Both the position numbers and the translations under genes were made by a program. A stretch of 64,000 nucleotides of DNA from Microbacterium sp. (GTDB lineage Bacteria > Actinomycetota > Actinomycetes > Actinomycetales > Microbacteriaceae): assembly GCA_031177765.1 (NCBI GenBank), contig JAPSKH010000001.1:110017-174016 (forward strand), read 5' to 3'. The notes below the pieces were generated by a model. The model made no database searches and was not told the DNA's origin. It was given only the letters and a program-made list of their open reading frames with translations. This document shows positions 43,165 through 50,349 of the stretch, piece after piece (positions within the stretch are counted from its first letter, which is position 1; the number at the start of each line of letters is the position of its first letter).

Positions 43165-44397
43165 ATGCGTGTTGGGAAGTTCATGACGGCGGCGGTCGGT
43201 CTCACAGCCGTGGGGCTGCTCGCCGGCTGCGCGGGAGGAGCCGGCGAGGCCGGCGGTGACCAGCGGGTGACGCTGTGGATGTATCCGGTGATCGCCGACG
43301 AGAAGAAGCACAAGGAATTCTGGGACGCCACGATCGAGGCGTTCGAGGCTGAGCACGAGGGCATCGACGTCGAGTACGAGATCTTCCCCTGGGCCAATCG
43401 CGACGAGAGCCTCCAGACGGCCATCGCCGCGAACAAGGGCCCGGATCTGGTGTATCTGGTCCCCGACCAGCTGGCGGCCTACGAGAACTCCATCGAGCCC
43501 CTGGACGACTACCTCAGCGAGGACCGCATCTCGGACCTCCTCGACAACGTCAAGACCTCCATCACGCTGGAGCCGGGCATCATGGGTGCGCCGGTGCTCA
43601 CCAGCGCCATGACGCTGCTGTGCAACCCCGCCGCGTTCGAGGCGGCCGGCGTATCGGAGTTCCCCGAGACGTGGGGCGACGTGCTGGAGATGGCTCCGCA
43701 GTTCGTCGAGGCGGGGATGTACGCGCTGGCCTACCCCGCATCAGCGGAGAACACCCTCAACATGACCTTCTACCCGCTGCTCTGGCAGGCGGGTGGCGAG
43801 GTGTACACCGAAGACGGCGAAGTCGGTTTCAACAGTGAGGAAGGGCTCGAGGCTCTGACGTTCCTCACCGACCTGGCGGGAATGGGGGCTCTCGAGCCGA
43901 GCGTGCTCACCAGCCAGGTGCCGATCGAGCAGACCCCGCTGGCGCAGGGCAAGGTCGGGTGCACCTGGAACAACTCCGTCGTCGAGCTCGAGCCCTTCTG
44001 GGGCGAGGACATCGCCGTCCTGCCTCCGCTGACCGAGGAGAAGTCGGTTGCGTACGGCACCGTCGGGTCGCTCTCGATGCTGAAGAGCTCGAAGAGCAAG
44101 GACGCCGCAGCTCAGTTCGCCGAGTTCGCCACCAGCGCCGAGGTCCTGGAGCCCTACCTGCTCGAGGCCGGATTCTTCTCGGCGCTGAAGTCCACCGAGC
44201 CGCTGCACGCGCCCGACACCCTTCTGGGTCAGGTCGAGCAGTACGTGCCGGACACGACGGTGGGCGAGCTCGCGACGAGCTCCCGCGCACTCATGGGGGT
44301 GCTCTCTCCCGAGATCCAAGCGGCCCTGCTGGGTGCGAAGACCCCGGAGGAAGCGCTCGACGCGGCCGCGGCGGCAGCCGAACCGCTTCTGAAGTAG
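43165..44397 (+). CDS. ABC transporter solute-binding lipoprotein (sugar type)
   Basis: This 410-residue extracellular binding protein of the MalE/UgpB family is the substrate-recognition part of the importer encoded next. It has a lipoprotein signal, with a basic start, a hydrophobic stretch and the lipobox LLAGC (Cys about residue 23). VTLWMYPVIADE and YEIFPWANRDESLQTAIAAN are typical of carbohydrate binders. A good AAGGAG site precedes the ATG at 43165. Translation upstream of that would cover the promoter. An 11-base stem-loop after the stop may let it be made in excess of the permeases. Confidence 0.93.
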   Translation: MRVGKFMTAAVGLTAVGLLAGCAGGAGEAGGDQRVTLWMYPVIADEKKHKEFWDATIEAFEAEHEGIDVEYEIFPWANRDESLQTAIAANKGPDLVYLVPDQLAAYENSIEPLDDYLSEDRISDLLDNVKTSITLEPGIMGAPVLTSAMTLLCNPAAFEAAGVSEFPETWGDVLEMAPQFVEAGMYALAYPASAENTLNMTFYPLLWQAGGEVYTEDGEVGFNSEEGLEALTFLTDLAGMGALEPSVLTSQVPIEQTPLAQGKVGCTWNNSVVELEPFWGEDIAVLPPLTEEKSVAYGTVGSLSMLKSSKSKDAAAQFAEFATSAEVLEPYLLEAGFFSALKSTEPLHAPDTLLGQVEQYVPDTTVGELATSSRALMGVLSPEIQAALLGAKTPEEALDAAAAAAEPLLK

Positions 44398-44406
44398 CCG
44401 GCGAAC

Positions 44407-44436
44407 GAGGGGCGTGCGCCTTCCTGCACGCCCCTC
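44407..44436 (+). terminator. Intercistronic stem-loop after the solute-binding protein gene
   Basis: GAGGGGCGTGC (44407-44417) and GCACGCCCCTC (44426-44436) pair perfectly across an 8-base loop. There is no T-run, and the permease gene starts 20 bases later. It is probably a partial terminator or an mRNA 3' stabiliser that raises binding-protein output. Confidence 0.65.
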
Positions 44437-44455
44437 TCGATGTGAAGGATCGACG

Positions 44456-45391
44456 ATGACGACGGCACCACCGCTGGCGGCTCCTCCGAGAATCGACCCT
44501 CCTCTCGGCAGAGCGCCGGGAAGAGCCTCCCGGATTCTGGCGCGTCGTGAAGCGCGCATCGCGCTTCTGTTCGTCCTGCCGGCGTTCCTGCTGTTCCTGG
44601 CGTTCCGGTTCGGTCCGACGATCGTCGGGATCGCCCTGAGTCTGTTCGACTACGACATCTCCGGGGAGATCGCGTGGCGGGGACTGGAGAACTTCGAACG
44701 CCTCGTGACCGATCCGCTGTTCTGGCGTGCCCTGACCACGACGGTTCTCTACACGACCTTCGCTGTTCCGCTCTCGCTCGTGCTGTCCACGGTGATGGCG
44801 CTCGGGGTGCGACGGGCGTTCAAGGGATCGCGCTTCTTCCGCTCGCTGTTCTTCCTCCCGGTCATCACCTCGCTTGTGCTCGCGGGCTCGATCTTCGTCT
44901 GGATCTTCTCCGCCAACGGACCCTGGTCGGCTCTGATGACCCCTCTCGGGCTCGGCGGCTCGTGGCTGGCGAGCACCGTCCTCGTGGTGCCGGCCGTGGT
45001 CGTCGTCGGGGTCTGGTCGCGCTTCGGCTACGGGATGATGATCATGATCGCGGCCATGCAGGACATCCCGCGAGAACTCGAGGAGGCCGCACTCGTCGAC
45101 GGGGCCAGCGCCTGGCAGCGCTTCCGATGGATCATCCTTCCGCACCTGCGGCCGACGGTCTTCTTCCTCGCCGTCATCGAGACGACGGCGGCCTTCCAGG
45201 TCTTCGACGTCATCTACGTGATGACCCAGGGAGGCCCGGCGAACGCCAGCTACTCGCTGGTCTACCTCATCTACGACCAGGGCTTCCGCTACTTCGACTA
45301 CGGGTATGCGGCGGCGGCCGGCGTCGCCCTGTTCGTCATGACTCTCGTCGTCGCGCTCATCCAGCGCCTCGTGATCGGAAAGCAGAAATGA
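44456..45391 (+). CDS. ABC transporter permease, MalF/UgpA type
   Basis: This 311-residue inner-membrane permease has six predicted helices. The EAA loop, which contacts the ATPase, reads EEAALVDGASAWQRFRWIIL. The N-terminus is cytoplasmic and Pro/Arg-rich before the first helix (IALLFVLPAFLLFLAFRF). It is the first of two permeases for the solute-binding protein upstream. The ATG at 44456 follows GAAGGA. Its stop overlaps the next permease start (ATGA). No ATPase is encoded in the locus, so a shared MsiK-type ATPase elsewhere is expected. Confidence 0.93.
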   Translation: MTTAPPLAAPPRIDPPLGRAPGRASRILARREARIALLFVLPAFLLFLAFRFGPTIVGIALSLFDYDISGEIAWRGLENFERLVTDPLFWRALTTTVLYTTFAVPLSLVLSTVMALGVRRAFKGSRFFRSLFFLPVITSLVLAGSIFVWIFSANGPWSALMTPLGLGGSWLASTVLVVPAVVVVGVWSRFGYGMMIMIAAMQDIPRELEEAALVDGASAWQRFRWIILPHLRPTVFFLAVIETTAAFQVFDVIYVMTQGGPANASYSLVYLIYDQGFRYFDYGYAAAAGVALFVMTLVVALIQRLVIGKQK

Positions 45392-46257
45392 CAACGACGG
45401 CCACGGCGCACCTGCGCCGACGATCGTACCGGGCGCTCGAGCCCACGGGCCTGGGCATCGTCATCCGCTGGGTGTGGCTGAGCGTCGCGGCGATCTTCAG
45501 CTTCTTCCCCTTCTATGCCATGGTCGTGCTGAGCCTGAAGCCCGGCATGGTCGTCGACTTCCCGCAGTCGCTCCTCCCGTGGGGTGATCTCTCCTTCGCG
45601 TCCTACGAGCAGGTCCTGTCAGGACAGAACATCCTGCTGTGGCTGTTCAACACCCTGGTGTATTCGCTCGTTTCGGTCGTCGCGGTGCTGCTGCTGTCGA
45701 CTTTCGCGGGATACGCGTTCGCGAAGAAGCGGTTCGCCGGCAAGGAGGTCATCTTCTGGTCGTTCTTGGCAATGGTGATGGTGCCGTTCCAGGTCACGCT
45801 CATCCCGACGTTCATCCTCATGGCCGGGCTCGGGGGCGTGAACGAGTACTGGGGCCTGATCCTGCCGACGCTCGCCAACGCGCAGGCGGTCTTCCTGATG
45901 CGTCAGTTCATCAGCGGGTTGCCTGATGAGCTCTTCGAGGCGGCCAAGATCGACGGCGCCGGAGAGTTCCGCATCGTGATGCAGATCGTTCTGCCGCTGT
46001 GCAAGCCCGTGCTGGCCACACTCGGGATCTTCGTCTTCCTGTGGCACTGGAACGACTTCCTCTGGCCGCTGATCATCGCGAAGTCGAATGACATGTTCAC
46101 GCTCACCGTCGGAATCTCGTCGCTGCACGAGCAGAACGTGCCGCTGAGCGTCATGCTCGCGGGATCCGTCGTCGCCCTCGTACCCATCTTCCTGGCCTAC
46201 CTCGTGGCCCAGAGGTACGTGCAGGAAGGCGTCACAGGAACAGGCATCAAGGGCTGA
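45388..46257 (+). CDS. ABC transporter permease, MalG/UgpE type
   Basis: This 289-residue permease has six helices. The EAA loop ELFEAAKIDGAGEFRIVMQI ends with VLPLCKPVL, characteristic of carbohydrate importers of the CUT1 group. The first helix (VWLSVAAIFSFFPFYAMVVLS) and the long periplasmic loop before FNTLVYSLVS are typical of MalG. It pairs with the MalF-type permease immediately upstream. The two genes overlap by 4 bases. The epimerase gene follows with a 3-base gap, so import and metabolism are expressed together. Confidence 0.94.
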   Translation: MTTTATAHLRRRSYRALEPTGLGIVIRWVWLSVAAIFSFFPFYAMVVLSLKPGMVVDFPQSLLPWGDLSFASYEQVLSGQNILLWLFNTLVYSLVSVVAVLLLSTFAGYAFAKKRFAGKEVIFWSFLAMVMVPFQVTLIPTFILMAGLGGVNEYWGLILPTLANAQAVFLMRQFISGLPDELFEAAKIDGAGEFRIVMQIVLPLCKPVLATLGIFVFLWHWNDFLWPLIIAKSNDMFTLTVGISSLHEQNVPLSVMLAGSVVALVPIFLAYLVAQRYVQEGVTGTGIKG

Positions 46258-46260
46258 GGA

Positions 46261-47310
46261 ATGGAAGGAACGGCAGTGAGCACACGAGGGTTCGCCTCGG
46301 AAGCGGAGTTGGAGTCGGCTCTGAGCCTGCCCAGCGACCGGCTGGTGGAGGACATGGCGTCAGGAGCCGGCGACCTGGTGATCCTGGGTGCCGGCGGGAA
46401 GATGGGTCCTACCCTCGCCATGCTGGCGAGGAGGGCCATGGATGCCGCAGGCCGCACCGACGACCGCGTACACGCGGTGTCCCGGTTCGGCGACGAGGGT
46501 GTCCGCATGCGGCTGGCTGCGGCGGGTGTCGACGTCGTCCCCTTCGACCTTGTCGCGAACGACGATCTCTCGGTGCTTCCCGACGGCTCGAACGTGATCT
46601 TCATGGTGGGAGCGAAGTTCGGCGCCGCGACGAACGCCTCGTGGGCATGGGAAGTGAACGCAGCGCTTCCCGATCGAGTCGCGCGTCGCTATCGCGACAG
46701 CTCCCTCTCGGTGCTCTCGACGGGGAACGTCTATCCGTTCGTGCCGGCTTCCTCAGGAGGCGCGTCGGAGGAGGTCGCACCCGCGCCGATCGGCGAGTAC
46801 GCGCAGTCGTGCCTCGGCAGAGAGCGCGTGTTCGAGTTCGGCGCGCAGGAACGCGGCACGCGGGTGGCCGTCATCCGGCTCAACTACGCCGTGGACCTGC
46901 GGTACGGCGTGCTGGCCGACATCGGCAGCGCTGTTCGGGACGGCGATCCCATCTCGCTCGCCACCGCCAACGTCAACGTCGTGTGGCAGGGCTACGCGAA
47001 CGAGGTGGTGCTGCGCAGCCTCACCCATGCTTCGCCGGATGTCTTCACGGTCAACCTCACCGGGCCGGAGCTGCTGAGCGTGGAGTCCGTGGCGCGCCGG
47101 TTCGCACAGCTCCTCGACTGCGACGTCACTTTCGCCGATGAGCCCCAGCCGACCGCTCTGCTGAGCGACTCACGTCGCTGCATGGCTCTGTTCGGATACC
47201 CGCCGGTCTCCGCCGAGACCCTGATCCGATGGCAGGCGGCGTGGCTGCGCGACGGGCTCCCGCTGACAGCGAAGCCGACGAAGTGGGCCGTGCGAGACGG
47301 GAAGTTCTGA
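46261..47310 (+). CDS. NAD-dependent epimerase/dehydratase-like (SDR) protein
   Basis: This 349-residue extended short-chain dehydrogenase-fold protein has its Rossmann motif in LVILGAGGKMGPTLAML (about residue 40), and then VHAVSRFGDEG. The usual YxxxK may be the YAQSCLGRE region (Tyr about 180), but Lys is replaced, so catalysis may differ. A family relative would be a sugar-nucleotide or sugar-acid epimerase, dehydratase or lactone reductase. The start could also be GTG 46276, which has AAGGA five to six bases before it. Its stop overlaps the aldolase start (TGATG). It belongs to the right arm of the catabolic locus. Confidence 0.72.
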   Translation: MEGTAVSTRGFASEAELESALSLPSDRLVEDMASGAGDLVILGAGGKMGPTLAMLARRAMDAAGRTDDRVHAVSRFGDEGVRMRLAAAGVDVVPFDLVANDDLSVLPDGSNVIFMVGAKFGAATNASWAWEVNAALPDRVARRYRDSSLSVLSTGNVYPFVPASSGGASEEVAPAPIGEYAQSCLGRERVFEFGAQERGTRVAVIRLNYAVDLRYGVLADIGSAVRDGDPISLATANVNVVWQGYANEVVLRSLTHASPDVFTVNLTGPELLSVESVARRFAQLLDCDVTFADEPQPTALLSDSRRCMALFGYPPVSAETLIRWQAAWLRDGLPLTAKPTKWAVRDGKF

Positions 47311-48374
47311 TGAGCGCAGCACCGCCCCTGCGCCCCGAAGCGGCGACGACGCTGTCGCGCGGCGCCGTCATCCCGGCCCACCCCCTCGCGCTCACTTCGG
47401 CGCGCACGCTCGACGAGCGACGCCAGCGTGCACTCACCCGCTACTACATCGACGCCGGCGCCGGTGGCATCGCCGTCGGGGTGCACACCACCCAGTTCGA
47501 GATCCGCGATCCGCGACACGGCCTGTTCGAGCCCGTCCTGGCACTCGCCGCCGAGGAGCTGGACGGGCGTGCGGGCACGCATGTCGTGCGGGTCGCAGGC
47601 GTCGCCGGCGACACCGCACAGGCCGTCGCGGAGGCCGAGCTGGCGCGGAGCCTGGGCTACGACGCCGTGCTCATCAGTCCGCGACTGCCCGGCGCGGACG
47701 ACGCCAAGCTGCTGGACCGGGCGCGAGCCGTCGGCGAGGTGCTTCCGCTCATCGGGTTCTATCTACAGGAGGCCATCGGCGGCCCCGTGCTCGGACGCTC
47801 GTTCTGGCGCGCGTTCGCCCAGATCCCATCCGTCGTCGCCGTCAAGTCGGCACCGTTCGATCGTTACCGCACTCTGGAGCTGGTCCGCGGAGTGGCCGAG
47901 TCCGGGCGCGCCGACGCGGTCGCGCTCTACACCGGCAATGACGACGCGATCGTGGCGGACCTCTTGGCCGAGTTCCACGTCGACTCGCCGGAAGGACCTC
48001 GCACGCTGCGCTTCGTCGGAGGCCTGCTCGGGCAGTGGGCCGTGGGCACACGCGCGGCGGTGAGGATGCTGGAATGCGCCCATCGCGCCGCTGCGGGCGA
48101 CATCGAGGCCTATCGCAGGCTCGGTGCCGCCGCGGCCGACATGGTGGACGTCAACCAGGCCGTCTTCGACCCGGGCAACGACTTCCACGGCGTGATCGCC
48201 GGCGTCCACGAGGTGCTGCGTCAGCAAGGTCTGCTTGCGGGCGTCTGGTGTCTGGATCCCGCTGAGGGCCTGTCTCCTGGGCAGGCCGAGGAGATCGAGC
48301 GGGTCCGGCAGCGCTATCCGCACCTCCACGATGACACGTTCATCGCGCAGCATCGGGACGAGTGGCTGCGGTGA
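47310..48374 (+). CDS. DapA-family aldolase/lyase (dihydrodipicolinate synthase superfamily)
   Basis: This 354-residue TIM-barrel class I aldolase-type enzyme carries the Schiff-base Lys179 in SVVAVKSAPF and a Tyr in IGFYLQEA (Tyr151) that fits the catalytic pair of the family. YYIDAGAGGIAVGVHTTQF and SLGYDAVLISP are barrel strands. The DapA superfamily includes pyruvate-dependent aldolases and dehydratases such as 2-keto-3-deoxy sugar acid aldolases, N-acetylneuraminate lyase and 5-keto-4-deoxyglucarate dehydratase. A C-C bond-breaking or dehydrating step on a keto-deoxy acid is therefore likely. It is not the lysine enzyme, given its context and ~50 extra residues. Confidence 0.85.
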   Translation: MSAAPPLRPEAATTLSRGAVIPAHPLALTSARTLDERRQRALTRYYIDAGAGGIAVGVHTTQFEIRDPRHGLFEPVLALAAEELDGRAGTHVVRVAGVAGDTAQAVAEAELARSLGYDAVLISPRLPGADDAKLLDRARAVGEVLPLIGFYLQEAIGGPVLGRSFWRAFAQIPSVVAVKSAPFDRYRTLELVRGVAESGRADAVALYTGNDDAIVADLLAEFHVDSPEGPRTLRFVGGLLGQWAVGTRAAVRMLECAHRAAAGDIEAYRRLGAAAADMVDVNQAVFDPGNDFHGVIAGVHEVLRQQGLLAGVWCLDPAEGLSPGQAEEIERVRQRYPHLHDDTFIAQHRDEWLR

Positions 48375-49381
48375 CAGCGCCGACGGTGATCGCTGCGGTG
48401 TCCGAGCAGCTGATGACGGAGTTCTTCTCGGACGACGACCTTGCACGCCTGCACCGGGCGGCGCAGGTGCTCGCGGACGGTCGCGGGGAGGCATTCAGCC
48501 GCGTCGACGACCTGGGCGAGGCGCGGGATCGGGCAGGGTGCCGCATCCTCATCACCAGCTGGGGCGCGCCACCGCTCGACGAGGATCTTCTCGGCACGCT
48601 TCCGCTCCTGCAGCTGGTCGCGCACACCGGCGCGAGCATCCGTCCCTTCGCCACTGACGCGATGTTCGACCGGGGGGTCGTCGTCACACAGGCCGGTGCG
48701 GGCATGGCTCGTTCTGTCGCGGAGGTCTCGCTGGCCTTCACGATGGCGCTGCTGCACCGGATCCCGCAGATGCACGAGCGCCTGCGAGGGACCGCAGGCG
48801 GCTGGCACGTCGCGGGTGCACAGCACGAGATCCTCGGGGCGCCCATCGCCGTGATCGGCGCGTCCCGCACCGGTCGCTCCTATCTCGAGCTCATCCGAGC
48901 ACTCGGGGCGCATGCCCTGCTGGTGGATCCGACGATCACCGAACCCGATGCGCACGCCCTGGGCGCCCGGCTCGTCACGCTCGACGAAGCGCTCAGCGAG
49001 GCGCGGATCGTCGCCCTGCACGCGCCCAGCCTGCCCGAGACGCGCCACCTCATCGGCGCCGACGAACTCGCGCGCATGGCGGACGGCTCGGGCCTGGTCA
49101 ACACGGCGCGGTCATGGCTCGTCGACGAATCCGCCCTCCTGGCTGAGCTCGCCCGGGGGCGCCTCAGTGCCGCGATCGACGTCTTCGATGAGGAGCCGCT
49201 CGCGGCCGACAGTCCCTTCCGCACCGTCCCCGGCGCGCTGCTCACGCCACACCGTGCCGCGGGCACCGTCGAAGGACGGCTTCGCCAGGGCCGGATCATC
49301 GCGGACGAACTCGAGGCCTTCGCGGCCGGCAGGCCGCTTCAGCACGCGATCACGCGGGAGCAGCTCGCGGTGATGGCATGA
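48371..49381 (+). CDS. D-isomer-specific 2-hydroxyacid dehydrogenase
   Basis: This 336-residue NAD(P)-dependent enzyme of the phosphoglycerate/formate dehydrogenase group has the nucleotide motif VIGASRTGRSYLELI (Gly-x-Ser-x-x-Gly). Its catalytic Arg is in NTARSW, its Glu in DVFDEEPLA and its His in LTPHRAAG. It interconverts a 2-hydroxy acid and a 2-keto acid. The GTG at 48371 overlaps the aldolase stop (GTGA) and is preferred over the GTG at 48362, which is nine bases earlier. In this locus it could reduce the keto acid released by the aldolase. Confidence 0.9.
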   Translation: MTAPTVIAAVSEQLMTEFFSDDDLARLHRAAQVLADGRGEAFSRVDDLGEARDRAGCRILITSWGAPPLDEDLLGTLPLLQLVAHTGASIRPFATDAMFDRGVVVTQAGAGMARSVAEVSLAFTMALLHRIPQMHERLRGTAGGWHVAGAQHEILGAPIAVIGASRTGRSYLELIRALGAHALLVDPTITEPDAHALGARLVTLDEALSEARIVALHAPSLPETRHLIGADELARMADGSGLVNTARSWLVDESALLAELARGRLSAAIDVFDEEPLAADSPFRTVPGALLTPHRAAGTVEGRLRQGRIIADELEAFAAGRPLQHAITREQLAVMA

Positions 49382-50349
49382 GGATCGGCAGGCCGGTGCG
49401 CGTGGCGTTCGCCGGAGTCGCCCACTCGCATCCTTTCGCGGACGCCGAGAACCTCCGGGCGCGTGGAGCGCGACTGCTGTCGCTGTGGGACCCCGACGAT
49501 CCCGCGGCCGCGAACGAGTTCCGGCGTCGGTTCGGGGTCGCCGCCCGCCCTGACCTGGACGCACTCCTGGAGGAACGGCCGGACGTCGTCGTCGCAACGG
49601 TGCGAACGCCGCGGGCGGCGCACGTGTCTCGCGTGTGCACGCGAGCACGGATTCCGGCGTTCTTCAACAAGACCGTCGCTGCCGACGAACGCGGGCTCGA
49701 GTGCTGGTCGACGGCGGCCGGCGCTCCGAGATTCACGACGTCGGTGCTGCGCTTCGCTCCAGCCCTGCTGGAGCTGGCCCGCGAACTCCGGGATGTCCGG
49801 GTGCGAGCCGTGGACATCGTCGCACAGCATGACATCTCAGCGTTCCTGCAGCCCGGCCGACGCTGGCAGGACGATCCCCGTGGAGCGGGCGGGACGCTGG
49901 TCAACATCGGCATCCATGCATGGGAGATGCTCGACGTGCTGCTTCCCGGCGCGCGAGCGCGTGTCCTGTCGGCGACGGCGACGAAAGGGACCGTACCGAC
50001 CGCGTCCGAGCTGCTCGCGACCGTGCACGCGGAGGTCGGGGAAACAGCGCTCGCCGTGACCGTGTCCGGCGTCGCGGGGCCCGACTGCTACGCCGTGCGC
50101 GCGCTGACCGACGACGGCCTTCGTCACGTGCGGCTGGGAACCGATCCTCCCGCGCTGGGGTATCACGGCGCCGCGGACGGCATTCTCCGCCTCGCGCGAA
50201 CGCGCGAGCCTGCCGTCGCGGAGAGCCGCACGCGCGCGGTCTACGACAACGCCCTCGCTGCCGCGCGCGTCGCCCGGGATGCGGAGGCTTGCGCGGCACC
50301 TTCACCACCTCACCAGATCGGAGAACACAATGGCAGTGCATCCGTTTGA
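49378..50349 (+). CDS. Gfo/Idh/MocA-type oxidoreductase with a degenerate EKP motif
   Basis: This 323-residue protein has an N-terminal VRVAFAGVAHSHPFADAENL (nucleotide-binding type, like the SFAHTH form in the paralogue at 39746) and a C-terminal GGTLVNIGIHAWEMLD. The family EKP motif is replaced by FNKTVAADE, keeping Lys but losing Glu and Pro. The substrate loops also differ, so the activity may be altered or lost. It overlaps the 2-hydroxyacid dehydrogenase gene by 4 bases (ATGA) and overlaps the next gene by 20 bases. It is the third Gfo/Idh protein of the locus. Confidence 0.82.
   Translation: MRIGRPVRVAFAGVAHSHPFADAENLRARGARLLSLWDPDDPAAANEFRRRFGVAARPDLDALLEERPDVVVATVRTPRAAHVSRVCTRARIPAFFNKTVAADERGLECWSTAAGAPRFTTSVLRFAPALLELARELRDVRVRAVDIVAQHDISAFLQPGRRWQDDPRGAGGTLVNIGIHAWEMLDVLLPGARARVLSATATKGTVPTASELLATVHAEVGETALAVTVSGVAGPDCYAVRALTDDGLRHVRLGTDPPALGYHGAADGILRLARTREPAVAESRTRAVYDNALAAARVARDAEACAAPSPPHQIGEHNGSASV

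Noticed and set aside
47310..48374. Dihydrodipicolinate synthase for lysine biosynthesis
   Set aside because: It is longer than DapA, sits in a sugar-type locus with dehydrogenases and an importer, and has no lysine-pathway neighbours.
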